From Rhodomicrobium sp. R_RK_3 (GTDB lineage Bacteria > Pseudomonadota > Alphaproteobacteria > Rhizobiales > Rhodomicrobiaceae), in contig NZ_MWLK01000026.1 of assembly GCF_002198715.1 (NCBI RefSeq), positions 1 to 64,000 on the forward strand: a stretch of DNA of 64,000 nt, in the 5' to 3' direction. The notes beneath the pieces were generated by a model. That model saw only the letters and a program-made list of their open reading frames with translations. It made no database searches and was not told the origin of the DNA. A program made the translations under genes and the position numbers. This document shows, piece after piece, positions 1 to 8,666 of the stretch (the first letter of the stretch is position 1; each line of letters begins with the position of its first letter).

Positions 1-1650
1 GGCCGGCACCACGGCGGCAGGGGACGGGTTGACGCGGACAAGCGGTTCGGCAGGGGCGACGGCGGGCGCAGCCTTGACCGGCGCCGGCGCGGGGGCGGGC
101 GCGGCGTCGCGAATAAAGGCGGAGCTCGCAGGCTTCTCCGGCGCGGGCGCCGGCTTCGGCTCGGGCTTCTTCTCAACCGGTGCGGCGGCGGCCGGTTTGG
201 GGCCGCGATCCTCGGCGGTGACGGTGATGGTCAGCGGCTCACCGGGCGTGGAGGCGGGCGCATCGCCGCGTCCGGGACTGGCGTCGGATAGCTTCCGCGC
301 AACGGCCTCCAGCTCGATGCCGAGCGCCGAGACTTCCTCGAACAGCGCGTCGGACTGGCCGAGCTTGGACTGGTCCGGCGGCACGCGCCATTCGAAGGCG
401 TCCAGCGCGCCGGTGACCGGCGAGATCGGCTGCCATTCGGCCGAGGCGACGCCATCGGCGATCCAGGCGGCGTCGCGCGGCGCACGCACGGCGCGGGCCA
501 GCCATTCGCGGACGCGGCCGGCATCGCGCTTCTCGCCGCCCTCGATGCGAGCCATCAGGGCGCAGACGCGGGCGGTCGGGTTCTTGGCCAGGAGCGGTTG
601 CAGCGCCTCGCGGGCCTCTTCCCATTCGCGCGCATCGACGGCGGCCGAGGCCAGCGCGACGCGGGCTTCCGGATGATCCGGCGTCAGCACGATCAGCGAC
701 TTGATGCGGCCGAGGCGGTCGCGCGGGGAATCGCCGGGGCGGGCATAGGCGTAGCCGAGGGCGAGGTCCGGGTGCGGCGTATATTGCCAGGTGCGCGCGA
801 GCACGCGGGCGGCCTTATAGGCATTGCCCTGTCCCGCCATGATGCGGCCCGCGATGACGGCGGCCGGCACGAAATCCGGCGCGATGCGGTGGGCCTCCAT
901 GGCCAGCTCGGCGGCGCGGCTGGCGTCCGTCGGCTCCAGATCCTGGGCCTGGGCGGTCAGCAGCACGGCGCGGCGCCGATCGAGCGTCCGTCGGTCGAGA
1001 TGGCGGTTGTTGCGGGCGACGCTCAGCGTCTCCAGCGCGCCCTGCCAGTTGCGCGAGCGGCATTGCATGTCGAACAGCGCATGGACCGGCCAGGGCAGGG
1101 CCGGGTTGAGCGTCATGGCGCGCGAGGCGAATTGCCGGGCGGCCTCCATCTGGCCTTCGCGGCTGGCTTCGAGGAACAGGCCGCGCAACCCGAGCAGGCG
1201 GGTCTCGGCGTGATCCGCCATCGCCTCGAAAATGCGCTGGGCGGTGCGCCGGTCGCCGCTGAGCTGGGCGGACTGGGCGCGCAGCAATTCGGTCAGCGGC
1301 TCCTTCGGCAGCGCGCGGCGGGCCTCGATGGCGTAGCGCGCGGCGGTCGCCTCGTCACCCGCGCCGACGGCGAAGATGCCCTTGCGCAGCGCGGTGTAGC
1401 CGCGCGCGATGCGGCGGCGCTTCATATGGCGGCGCAGGCGGCTCGGACCGGAGAGCACCCGGCCGAAGAAGTTGAACACGAACAGCATCAGGCCGATGCC
1501 GATGATCGAGGCGACCGCCACCCAGAACAGCGGCACGTCGATCTGATAGCTGAGCCAGTTGATCGACAATTCGCCCGGACGGTCGGCGAACCAGGCGAGA
1601 CCGAAGGCCAGCGCGGCGAGCAGAAGCAGATAGATCAGCGCCCGAATCAT
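1..1650 (-). CDS. hemY: HemY-like TPR membrane protein (haem biosynthesis cluster), 3' end outside window
   Basis: The minus-strand frame is open from an ATG at 1650 to the window edge, so the C-terminus is missing (550 codons visible). The N-terminus begins MIRALIYLLLLAALAFG and has two membrane segments at about residues 4-21 and 41-62. These precede a cytoplasmic helical stretch rich in TPR-like A/L patterns, the HemY_N layout. The last visible part is a Pro/Ala/Lys low-complexity tail. HemY_N proteins are tied to late porphyrin metabolism by gene position, but their biochemical role is not settled; this is not the protoporphyrinogen oxidase also called HemY. The ATG overlaps the stop of the upstream mitofilin-like gene by one base, so the genes are probably translationally coupled in one operon with hemC and hemD. 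Confidence 0.85.
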   Translation of the reverse strand, partial: MIRALIYLLLLAALAFGLAWFADRPGELSINWLSYQIDVPLFWVAVASIIGIGLMLFVFNFFGRVLSGPSRLRRHMKRRRIARGYTALRKGIFAVGAGDEATAARYAIEARRALPKEPLTELLRAQSAQLSGDRRTAQRIFEAMADHAETRLLGLRGLFLEASREGQMEAARQFASRAMTLNPALPWPVHALFDMQCRSRNWQGALETLSVARNNRHLDRRTLDRRRAVLLTAQAQDLEPTDASRAAELAMEAHRIAPDFVPAAVIAGRIMAGQGNAYKAARVLARTWQYTPHPDLALGYAYARPGDSPRDRLGRIKSLIVLTPDHPEARVALASAAVDAREWEEAREALQPLLAKNPTARVCALMARIEGGEKRDAGRVREWLARAVRAPRDAAWIADGVASAEWQPISPVTGALDAFEWRVPPDQSKLGQSDALFEEVSALGIELEAVARKLSDASPGRGDAPASTPGEPLTITVTAEDRGPKPAAAAPVEKKPEPKPAPAPEKPASSAFIRDAAPAPAPAPVKAAPAVAPAEPLVRVNPSPAAVVPA

Positions 1651-2957
1651 CAGCCACCCCTTTTGGCTTGCTCTTCGCCGCCAAGCGCGGTGAGTAGTCT
1701 TGCCTCGACGCGCGCCAGGGCCTCGTCGGTCGCCTGCTTGGCTTTCAGCTCGCCGAGCCAGCGCACCATCGCGGTCGCCGCGGGACCTTGCAGCCGGCCC
1801 GATTCTTCGATCGCCGAGGGCAGGTCGCCGGTTGCGAGCCGGTGCTCGATGCGGGCGAGGATGGCGCGGGTGTCGTCGCCGGGCACGTCGCCCTTGCGGC
1901 GGACGCGGATGAAGGATTTGGCCTTCGACCAGAGGCTGCTGGCGAAGGAATCGTCGGCGGGCTGGTTTTCGGCGTCGATGGCGGCGTTGGCGGAGGCGTT
2001 GAAGGCGGATTGGAGCTGTTCGAGGCTGCGCACGCCTTCGTCGCGGCGCGACTCCAGCGTGCTGAGGTCGAGCGGCACCGGCGTCATGTCGGCGACGGAC
2101 TGCAATTCGGCGGCGAAGGGGCGGCCCTCGTCGGCGGCGCGGCGCAGATTATAGAGCGCGACGGCGAGGGCGGTGGCCTTGCCGTTGGTCTGCACTTCGC
2201 TTTGCGCCTTGACGACGCTGCCGAGCCGCGCTTCGAGTTCGGCGATGCGGGCGTTCAGCGGATCGAGCGAATGCTGGACGGAATCCTGCACGGCGTCGGG
2301 CGAGATGCCCGGGGCGGCCGCAGGGCGCCCTTCGATGCGGCCGATGCGTTCGTTGAGGGCGGCGAGGTCGTTCTTCAGGCCGTTGGTCTGGCTGCCGGAG
2401 CTGAGCTGCTCGGTGCGGGCCGCAGTGTCATTCAGCCGGCCCTCGATGGCGGCAAGGCGGGCGCGCAGCATCTGCGCGTCGTCGGCGGTGAAGGGCGCCG
2501 GGGCATTGTTGGCGGCGAAGGCGAAATAGGCGACGATCAGCGCCAGCAGCGCGCCGAGCGCGCCCGAGGCCATATGGCTGGCGAAAGCATGGCCGCCGGT
2601 CTCGGCAGGATGCGGCGGCAGGTCCTCGGCCGGTGCGTCATGCCGGAGATAATCCGGCCGCTCTGCGCGCGGCGCGGCCGGCTCGGGGGCGCTCGCCGTC
2701 TCGCTGGCACCAGCCGCTTCGGCAGCGTCCGGAGCCTCGTCCGCGCTTGCCGCTTCGAGCGGGCTCGCGGCCTCTGGATCGCCCGGCGTCTCGTCCAGGC
2801 TGGCGGCTTGAGCGCCGCCCGCCGTCTCGGCCGCGTCCGCGCTGGGATTGTCCCTGGCCGGAATTTCCTCCGCTTGCAGGTCGAGCGTGGCGTGCGGACG
2901 CCGCTCGTTGCCTGCGTTCACCGGATCGTCCCTTTCCGGTCCGTTATTGCCTGTCAT
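1650..2957 (-). CDS. Mitofilin-like inner membrane protein (COG4223 type)
   Basis: 435 residues from the ATG at 2957, chosen because GGGGAGT lies just upstream; the frame extends to 3026 without a better start. Residues 1-125 are an acidic Ala/Glu/Pro-rich cytoplasmic region. One hydrophobic segment follows at about 129-149, then a long predicted coiled-coil region (roughly 160-260) and a helical C-terminal domain. This is the architecture of the alphaproteobacterial mitofilin/Mic60-related proteins, which are regularly found between hemD and hemY. Mic60 relatives shape inner-membrane invaginations, which fits a lineage that often makes intracytoplasmic membranes. The product name rests on architecture and gene order. 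Confidence 0.8.
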   Translation of the reverse strand: MTGNNGPERDDPVNAGNERRPHATLDLQAEEIPARDNPSADAAETAGGAQAASLDETPGDPEAASPLEAASADEAPDAAEAAGASETASAPEPAAPRAERPDYLRHDAPAEDLPPHPAETGGHAFASHMASGALGALLALIVAYFAFAANNAPAPFTADDAQMLRARLAAIEGRLNDTAARTEQLSSGSQTNGLKNDLAALNERIGRIEGRPAAAPGISPDAVQDSVQHSLDPLNARIAELEARLGSVVKAQSEVQTNGKATALAVALYNLRRAADEGRPFAAELQSVADMTPVPLDLSTLESRRDEGVRSLEQLQSAFNASANAAIDAENQPADDSFASSLWSKAKSFIRVRRKGDVPGDDTRAILARIEHRLATGDLPSAIEESGRLQGPAATAMVRWLGELKAKQATDEALARVEARLLTALGGEEQAKRGG

Positions 2958-3073
2958 GGCCTCATACTCCCCGCAGGCCCCCAATGCCACGGGGCCCGAT
3001 CCTCGCGCGCCACCATAGGATGGCAAATGTTAACGTTTGCCAAGCGCTTCCTTGGTATCGGCGAGATCCGCAA

Positions 3074-3796
3074 TTAGGCTGCGACCGGGCCGATTAGCTG
3101 CATCAATTCGGCTTCCGTTGGACGACGGGAAACGGCAACCGTCAACCCGTTGATTTTACTAAGAGCGCCCGCAATCGCATCCGAGTAACAATAACATCTT
3201 ATTGCCCGGACTTCCCGCTCTAGGTCAAACCCCTTAACAATCCTTATAAAATTCGCCGCACCGCGCGGTGACATCAAAATCACGCCGTCGACGCCGCTGC
3301 GCAGATCGCCGGCGAAACGTGCCGCGGCGGCCTCACCGGGCTCGCGGGATTCATAGACGATGAGACGCGTCACGGCGAAGCCGAGCTGGGCGAGCGGGGC
3401 TTCGAGATCGAAGGCGAGATGGGCACCGGTGAGATAGAGCAGCGGCCCGGCTTGCGGCCGCAAGGACTGGGCGATCAGCGGCACCAGATCCTTGGCGGTG
3501 CCCTCGCCGGTGACGGTGTGGGCAAAGCCGTGTTCGCGTGCGCCGTCGGCCGTGCCCTCGCCGACGCAATACGCGGGCAGACTTTTCGCCGCCTCGAACG
3601 CCGCATTCCGGCTCAGGCCGCGCAGCGCGTTGCGGCTGGTCAGGATGAGCGCCTGCACGCCGTCCAGCGCAATCGGCGGCAGCGCCGGATAGTCGATCTG
3701 CAGCAGCGGATGGATCACCGGCTGATGGCCGAGCGCCGCGAGCCGCGCGGCCTGCAGCTCGGCATCCTCGCCGGACCGCGTGACGATGATGCGCAT
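3074..3796 (-). CDS. hemD: Uroporphyrinogen-III synthase
   Basis: 240 residues starting MRIIVTRSGEDAELQAARL. HemD closes and inverts ring D of hydroxymethylbilane to give uroporphyrinogen III, the common precursor of haem, sirohaem, cobalamin and bacteriochlorophyll. The protein shows the weakly conserved two-lobed HemD pattern: LILTSRNALRGL in the first lobe and ILMSPRGAANF in the second. Length is normal for the family. The start codon overlaps the hemC stop (ATGA), so HemC product and HemD enzyme are made together; the substrate is unstable and cyclises spontaneously without HemD. Confidence 0.93.
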   Translation of the reverse strand: MRIIVTRSGEDAELQAARLAALGHQPVIHPLLQIDYPALPPIALDGVQALILTSRNALRGLSRNAAFEAAKSLPAYCVGEGTADGAREHGFAHTVTGEGTAKDLVPLIAQSLRPQAGPLLYLTGAHLAFDLEAPLAQLGFAVTRLIVYESREPGEAAAARFAGDLRSGVDGVILMSPRGAANFIRIVKGFDLEREVRAIRCYCYSDAIAGALSKINGLTVAVSRRPTEAELMQLIGPVAA

Positions 3797-4740
3797 CAGG
3801 CGACCTTGCGCAGGAAATCCGGTCCGGCCGCCTGCAGCAATTCGCGCGCGGCATCGACGCCCATTTCGGCGCCGTCGCCGGCCGCGCCCTCGCGCTCGGT
3901 CTGGTAGGAGCGGCTGCCGTCGGGCAGGAGGATCTGGCCGCGGAAGCGCAACGTTCCGCCATCCAGCGTCGCGAGGCCCGCGATGGGCGTGCGGCAGGAG
4001 CCGTCGAGCTCGGCGAGGAAGGCGCGCTCGGCCTCGACGCAGAGGCTGGTTTCGCCGTCATGCAGCGGGGCCAGATAGCGCAGCATGGTCTCGTCGCCGA
4101 TGCGGGTCTCGACGCCGATAGCGCCCTGCGCGACCGCCGGCAGCATCTCGTCGGTTTCGATCAGCGCGGTGACGCGGTCCTCGAGGCCGAGCCGGCGCAG
4201 GCCCGCATAGGCGAGCAGGGTGGCGTCGGCGACGTTCTCGTCGAGCTTGCGCAGCCGCGTGTCGACATTGCCGCGATAGTTGATGATCTTGAGGTCCGGG
4301 CGCAGCCGCTTCACCTGCGCATGGCGGCGCAGCGATGACGTGCCGAGCACCGCGCCCTTGGCGAGGGCGGAGAGGCTGGCCGCCTTCGGGCTGATGAAAG
4401 CATCGCGGACGTCTTCGCGCGGCAGGAAGCAGGAGATCTCCAGCCCGTCGGGCAGCTTGGTCGGCATGTCCTTCATGGAATGCACGGCAAGGTCGATCTC
4501 GGAGGCGCTCAGCGCTTCCTCGATTTCCTTGGTGAAAAGCCCCTTGCCGCCAAATTCGGACAGCGGCTTTTCCGTAATCATGTCGCCGCTGGTCTTGATG
4601 ATGACGATGTCGAAATCGTCGGGCGTAAGGTTATGGGCGTCGATCAGCCGGTCCCGAAGCTGGTAGGCTTGGGCCAGCGCAAGCTTGCTGCCCCGAGTGC
4701 CGATGCGGATGAGGGCTTGCGTTTTCGGTTCGCTTTGCAT
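3796..4740 (-). CDS. hemC: Porphobilinogen deaminase (hydroxymethylbilane synthase)
   Basis: 314 residues. It polymerises four porphobilinogens into hydroxymethylbilane on a dipyrromethane primer bound to a cysteine. The N-terminal IRIGTRGSKLALAQA motif, the catalytic-Asp region and the cofactor-binding cysteine in ELDGSCRTPIAG are all present, so the enzyme should be active. It is the first gene of the minus-strand hem cluster and is divergent from tsaD across about 96 bp that must hold both promoters. Confidence 0.97.
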   Translation of the reverse strand: MQSEPKTQALIRIGTRGSKLALAQAYQLRDRLIDAHNLTPDDFDIVIIKTSGDMITEKPLSEFGGKGLFTKEIEEALSASEIDLAVHSMKDMPTKLPDGLEISCFLPREDVRDAFISPKAASLSALAKGAVLGTSSLRRHAQVKRLRPDLKIINYRGNVDTRLRKLDENVADATLLAYAGLRRLGLEDRVTALIETDEMLPAVAQGAIGVETRIGDETMLRYLAPLHDGETSLCVEAERAFLAELDGSCRTPIAGLATLDGGTLRFRGQILLPDGSRSYQTEREGAAGDGAEMGVDAARELLQAAGPDFLRKVA

Positions 4741-4836
4741 GACTTATCCTTGGCCGCGCGTGATTGTGGGCTTATTGTCCCCATGAAGTGGCGGCAACTA
4801 TGACCGCGGCGCGGGATTTGCTCCGCCAGATTTACA

Positions 4837-5955
4837 ATGCCCTCCAGTTTTAAGCCACGCAAAATGAAAAGCTCCAACAGCCCGCTGACCGTCCTGGGCA
4901 TCGAGACCAGTTGCGACGAGACCGGCGTGGCGGTGATCGAGCGGCATGCGGACGGTTCGGGCGCCATTCGCGTCAATCTGGTGCGCTCGCAATTGCGCGA
5001 GCATGCCGAATATGGCGGCGTGGTGCCGGAGATCGCAGCGCGCGCCCATGTCGAGGCGCTGGACGGCATGATCGCGGCGGCGATGCGCGAGGCGGGGCTT
5101 GGCTTTGCCGACCTGTCCGCCATTGCCGTGACGGCCGGTCCGGGGCTGATCGGCGGCCTCTTGGTCGGCGCGGTGACGGCGAAGGCGATCGGGCTGGTGC
5201 ACAAGCTGCCGGTGATCCCGGTCAACCATCTCGAAGGCCATGCCCTGACGGTCGGGCTGACGGAGGGCGTCGCGCCGCCCTATTTGCTGCTGCTGGTGTC
5301 GGGCGGGCATACGCAGCTTCTGGCCGTCAACGGTGTCGGCGACTACCGGCGGCTCGGCACGACGCTCGACGATGCGCTCGGCGAGGCGTTCGACAAGACG
5401 GCCAAGCTCCTGGGCCTCGGCTTTCCCGGCGGCCCCGAAGTGGAGCGCTGGGCCGTGGGCGGCGATCCCCGCCGTTTCGCGCTGCCGCGCCCGATGCTCG
5501 GACGCCCCGAGCCGCATTTCTCCTTCTCCGGGCTGAAAACGGCGCTGCGCCTCGAGGCCAAGCGGCTGGAGCCCTTGCGCGAGCAGGACATCCGTGATTT
5601 ATGCGCGTCCTTCGAAGAGGCCATAGCCCAATCGGTAATCGACCGGATAACCACCGCCATGGCAATCTATATAAAGCAGACACCCGAAGGCGCGCCGCTG
5701 CGTCTGGTTGCGGCCGGCGGGGTCGCGGCGAATATGCGGCTGCGCGCGGCGATGGCGGGCGTCGCCGCTCAGGCTGGGTTCAGCTTGCATGTGCCACCGA
5801 TCGCGCTTTGCGGCGACAATGCCGCCATGATCGCCTGGGCCGGCGCCGAGAGACTGGCGCACGGATTGCCCTTCGAGGCGGATTTTTCGGCCCGGGCGCG
5901 CTGGCCGCTGGACGGCGATGCACCCAAAGCCATCGGCGCGGGTGTAAAGGCGTAG
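4837..5955 (+). CDS. tsaD: tRNA N6-adenosine threonylcarbamoyltransferase
   Basis: 372 residues. TsaD transfers the threonylcarbamoyl group from TC-AMP to A37 of ANN-decoding tRNAs, together with TsaB and TsaE. The sequence opens [18 protein letters not shown], an ASKHA-fold signature. It carries the metal-binding VNHLEGHA motif, the VSGGHTQL loop and the C-terminal [13 protein letters not shown] motif. The start is uncertain: the ATG at 4864 (MKSSNSPL) would give a protein nine residues shorter and equally good. The gene is divergent from hemC and followed by gpsA, a common alphaproteobacterial order. Confidence 0.96.
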   Translation: MPSSFKPRKMKSSNSPLTVLGIETSCDETGVAVIERHADGSGAIRVNLVRSQLREHAEYGGVVPEIAARAHVEALDGMIAAAMREAGLGFADLSAIAVTAGPGLIGGLLVGAVTAKAIGLVHKLPVIPVNHLEGHALTVGLTEGVAPPYLLLLVSGGHTQLLAVNGVGDYRRLGTTLDDALGEAFDKTAKLLGLGFPGGPEVERWAVGGDPRRFALPRPMLGRPEPHFSFSGLKTALRLEAKRLEPLREQDIRDLCASFEEAIAQSVIDRITTAMAIYIKQTPEGAPLRLVAAGGVAANMRLRAAMAGVAAQAGFSLHVPPIALCGDNAAMIAWAGAERLAHGLPFEADFSARARWPLDGDAPKAIGAGVKA

Positions 5956-5984
5956 GTATCATGGCGTGGGCCGCGCTTGCCGCG

Positions 5985-6099
5985 CCCCCTCACCCGGTCG
6001 CCTTCTTCGCGAGGGGAGAGGGCTAAAAAAGCGGCGTTCGTTCTTCGCCCTCTCCCCTTGCGGGAGAGGCTTCCGCCGCCAGGCGGGTGGGTGAGGGGG
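5985..6099. repeat. Nested palindromic intergenic repeat (CCCTCACCC/CTCTCCC family)
   Basis: Outer arms CCCCTCACCC (from 5986) and GGGTGAGGGG (ending near 6098) enclose inner arms GGGGAGAGGGC and GCCCTCTCCCC, giving a nested inverted repeat between tsaD and gpsA. Similar CCCTCACCC and CTCTCCC palindromes recur at 37846-37947 and 44510-44560, with a short fragment near 22645. This identifies it as a dispersed repeat family of this genome. It could form an mRNA hairpin. Confidence 0.75.
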
Positions 6100-6161
6100 A
6101 GTGCGCGGCACGAACGTTTGGATTTGGGCGGCTCTTGGAGCCGCGTGAGAGAAGGAATTTG

Positions 6162-7229
6162 GTGAACGGAATGGCTGACTATCAAAGTGTGGGCATCATC
6201 GGTGCGGGCGCCTGGGGAACGGCGCTGGCGATCGCGGCAAGACGGGCCGGGCGCGACGTGGTGCTGTGGGCCTATGAGCGCGAGACGGTCGACGAGATCA
6301 ATCACGAGCATTCCAACCACATCTATCTGTCCGGCGTCGCGCTCGACCGCGAGATCCGCGCCACGGCGAAGGTCGCCGAAGTCGCCGCCGCCGACCTTTT
6401 GCTGATGGTGGTGCCGAGCCAGTTCTTCCGCAGCGTCGCCGATGAATTCGCCCGCCACGTCACTCAGAAGCCGGTCATCATCTGCACCAAGGGTTTTGAG
6501 GAGGACACCGGCAAGCTGATGTCCGACGTCGTCGCCGAGGCGCTGCCGGAAGCGCTGCCGGGCGTCCTCGCCGGCCCGAGCTTTGCCAGCGAAATCGCCC
6601 GCGGCATGCCCGCCGCGCTGACCCTCGCCACGCCGCAGGAGGTCGTCGGCCTGCGCGTCGCCAATGCGCTCGGCGCGCGCTCGCTGCGGCTCTACTGGTC
6701 GGACGACATGCTCGGCGCGCAGCTCGGCGGCGCGGTGAAGAACGTGCTCGCCATCGCCGCCGGCATCGTCGCCGGGCGCGGCCTCGGCAGCAATGCGCAG
6801 GCCGGCCTCATCACACGGGGCTTTGCCGAGCTGATGCGCTTCGGCACGGCGATGGGCGCCAAGCCCGAAACGCTGATGGGCCTCTCCGGCCTCGGCGACC
6901 TCATCCTCACCTGCTCCAGCGAACAGTCGCGCAACATGTCGCTCGGCAAGGCGCTCGGCGAGGGCAAGTCGCCGAATGACGTGCTCGGCGCCCGCAAATC
7001 GGTGAGCGAAGGCGCGCATTCCGCCGCCGCCGCCGTCGCCCGCGCCAAGACGCTTGGCATCGAGCTGCCGATCTGCGAGGCCGTGCGCGCCATCCTGGCC
7101 GGCGAGGCCGATGTGGACGAAGCCATCGCCTCGGTTTTGTCCCGCCCGTTCAGGGGCGAGGCCGACCGGCTGGCTGTTGCGCCCGCCCCTGCCGCCAGGA
7201 CTCGTAGGCCGGCCCGAAATTCCGGCTGA
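6162..7229 (+). CDS. gpsA: Glycerol-3-phosphate dehydrogenase [NAD(P)+]
   Basis: GpsA reduces dihydroxyacetone phosphate to sn-glycerol 3-phosphate for phospholipid synthesis. The Rossmann motif GIIGAGAWGTALA opens the protein. CTKGFEEDTG, the catalytic lysine in GGAVKNVLAIAAG and the GLGDLILTCSS region follow, all in family order. The GTG at 6162 is preferred because AAGGA lies 5 nt upstream; ATG 6171 (MADYQSV) is the alternative. The last ~25 residues are a Pro/Arg-rich tail that overlaps the 3' end of the convergent methyltransferase gene by 80 bp. Confidence 0.95.
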   Translation: MNGMADYQSVGIIGAGAWGTALAIAARRAGRDVVLWAYERETVDEINHEHSNHIYLSGVALDREIRATAKVAEVAAADLLLMVVPSQFFRSVADEFARHVTQKPVIICTKGFEEDTGKLMSDVVAEALPEALPGVLAGPSFASEIARGMPAALTLATPQEVVGLRVANALGARSLRLYWSDDMLGAQLGGAVKNVLAIAAGIVAGRGLGSNAQAGLITRGFAELMRFGTAMGAKPETLMGLSGLGDLILTCSSEQSRNMSLGKALGEGKSPNDVLGARKSVSEGAHSAAAAVARAKTLGIELPICEAVRAILAGEADVDEAIASVLSRPFRGEADRLAVAPAPAARTRRPARNSG

Positions 7230-7950
7230 GGTCGCGCTCCTCATAGCGCATGGCGACCAGGATATAGAGCGTGAAGCCCGCCGCCATCAGCGCGTGGCCG
7301 ACCGTCATGTGCGGCGTCATCCAGACGCCGAGCAGGAAGCCGACATACATCGGGTGGCGCATCGAGTCATACAGCCAGTTGGTCTTCAGGCTCAGCTCGG
7401 GCGCCGGCCTGTTCTGGGACCAGGCCCAGGCCTGACGCAGGCCGAGCAGCTCGAAAATGTTGAAGCTGATGCCCGAGGCAAGCAGCAGCAGCCAGCCGAG
7501 GCCGAACGCCACCCAGAGCGCGGTCGCGGCCGGCAGCGGCGCTTCCCACAGCACGATCGGGATCGGCTGCCAGAACAGCATCATGATGAAGCCGACGGCG
7601 CTCGCGGCCATGACATAGGTCGAGCGCTCCAGCCCCTTCGGCACGGTGCGCGTCCACCAGGCCTTGAAGCCCGGCCGCGCCATCAGCGAATGCTGCAACC
7701 CGAAGAGAGCAACGAGGGCAAGATCCACCAATGCCGCCGCGAAGGGGGGCAGGGTCGGGCCAGTGTCCACGGTGGTCGCGAGCCATGGCGCGGAGAGTTT
7801 CGGTAAATTTCCAAGGAACAGGACGTAATGGGTGAAGAAGGCGAAGGTCGCGACGAAGGCGGCGACGCCGTAGGCAAGCCCCGCGATCCGGGCGATGCTG
7901 CCGCGCGCGGGACTGCGCGGAACTCTATTGTGCAAAAATACCACTCTCAT
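7150..7950 (-). CDS. mddA: MddA-like methanethiol S-methyltransferase (membrane protein)
   Basis: 266 residues from the ATG at 7950, chosen for its GGGAGGA site 7 nt upstream. Five or six hydrophobic segments are followed by a C-terminal core with SMRHPMYVGFLLGVWMTPHM and MRYEERDLSRNFGPAYESW. That core is the NnrU/isoprenylcysteine methyltransferase-like fold, and the overall pattern best fits MddA. MddA uses SAM to convert methanethiol to dimethyl sulfide in the membrane. A relative of NnrU is the main alternative, so substrate is an inference. The gene is convergent with gpsA and the coding ends overlap by 80 bp. Confidence 0.72.
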   Translation of the reverse strand: MRVVFLHNRVPRSPARGSIARIAGLAYGVAAFVATFAFFTHYVLFLGNLPKLSAPWLATTVDTGPTLPPFAAALVDLALVALFGLQHSLMARPGFKAWWTRTVPKGLERSTYVMAASAVGFIMMLFWQPIPIVLWEAPLPAATALWVAFGLGWLLLLASGISFNIFELLGLRQAWAWSQNRPAPELSLKTNWLYDSMRHPMYVGFLLGVWMTPHMTVGHALMAAGFTLYILVAMRYEERDLSRNFGPAYESWRQGRAQQPAGRPRP

Positions 7951-8157
7951 ATGAAAATCCTCCCAGCTCTCCCAAAAGCAACTGGCAAGGTGTTGAGGAT
8001 GTTCCCGCGCCTTGCGGCCAAAAGCCGTCTGGAGTATCTTGCCGCCATGACCTATGCCCCTTGCATCATCGGCGGACATCGAATTAGCGGCCCGGTAGCC
8101 TGAGGGCGCCGGGAGCTCCGTTCTCTCATTCGATTCCGATCTCGCAAGGATTGCCAA

Positions 8158-8472
8158 ATGTCTGCGTCGACAGCGCCGCTTGCCCAAGCGGCCAGCCTGA
8201 CCGCCACGCCTCCCGAGGCCGCGGCCAAAACCTATTTTTTCCTCACCGGCGAAAGCGCTTACGACCTCCTGCCACGCGTGCTGATCCCCTTCACCAAGCT
8301 GGGGCTGGTGCCCTACCGCGTGCATGCCTCGACGGAGCAGGGCGCCGGCGAGGAGATGTCGATCGAGCTGCGCTTTTTCGGCCTCACGGCGGCGGCTTCG
8401 GAAACGCTCGCCGCGCGCTGCCGCGCCATCATCGGCATCCGCACGGTGATGACGGTCGCCGAGGCCGGCTGA
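8158..8472 (+). CDS. Small protein with possible ACT-like fold
   Basis: 104 residues with AAGGA 7 nt before the ATG. After an Ala-rich lead, the segment TYFFLTGESAYDLLPRVLIP and what follows (strand, helix, FTKLGLVPYRVHAS, IELRFFGL, helix, IRTVMTVAEAG) suggests a beta-alpha-beta-beta-alpha-beta ACT-type regulatory module like the small subunit of acetolactate synthase. No catalytic partner is adjacent. The fold is judged by eye from the alternating pattern and no ligand can be named. It may be a stand-alone amino-acid sensor or simply a conserved hypothetical protein. Confidence 0.6.
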   Translation: MSASTAPLAQAASLTATPPEAAAKTYFFLTGESAYDLLPRVLIPFTKLGLVPYRVHASTEQGAGEEMSIELRFFGLTAAASETLAARCRAIIGIRTVMTVAEAG

Positions 8473-8483
8473 GGCCCGGCCAA

Positions 8484-8512
8484 AGAAAAAGGCGAGCCCT
8501 GTAAGGCTCGCC
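8484..8512 (-). terminator. Rho-independent terminator
   Basis: GGCGAGCC, a 6-nt loop and GGCTCGCC (8491-8512) form a perfect 8-bp stem. On the minus strand it is followed directly by TTTTTCTTTG. On the plus strand no T-run follows, so it mainly serves the minus-strand transcript. Confidence 0.7.
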
Positions 8513-8631
8513 TGAGGATCACACTTTTGGGGAACACCGTTGCCTCAAGCCCCGACCAGAGGAAAGTCCCCGGGGGGCGGGGGCTTGTACCGATGCCTCG
8601 GGACAAATGCGACCGGGGCGTTGAGGCAACT
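8484..8631 (-). ncRNA. Candidate small RNA gene with promoter, long hairpin and intrinsic terminator
   Basis: Read on the minus strand, a stretch of about 148 nt begins 7 nt after a TAAAAT -10 element. It folds back through a perfect 10-bp stem, GTTGCCTCAA (8539-8548) pairing with TTGAGGCAAC (8621-8630), extended inward by GCCCC/GGGGC. An inner GTCCC/GGGAC pair encloses a loop with a C-rich tract (five C, G, six C). It ends in a perfect 8-bp hairpin followed by TTTTTC. No convincing protein is encoded here. I do not recognise the RNA as 6S, 4.5S, RNase P or tmRNA. Confidence 0.6.
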
Positions 8632-8637
8632 GTCTAC

Positions 8638-8666
8638 ATTTTAATGATCAATAAGGCACCGCGAAG
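8638..8666 (-). promoter_or_regulatory. Putative promoter of the small-RNA candidate
   Basis: On the minus strand, TAAAAT (8638-8643) forms a good -10 and CTTCGC (8661-8666) a weak -35, with 17 bp between them. The predicted start falls at about 8630-8631, exactly at the base of the long RNA stem. Confidence 0.45.

Noticed and set aside
598-2154. Long plus-strand open frame opposite hemY
   Set aside because: Arg/Gly-rich antisense reading of GC-rich codons with no protein-like pattern; the minus-strand HemY and mitofilin-like proteins explain the region.
8551-8575. GAGGAAAGTCC resembling the RNase P RNA signature
   Set aside because: The surrounding stem closes at ~92 nt and no other RNase P conserved regions are present; RNase P RNA would be near 400 nt.
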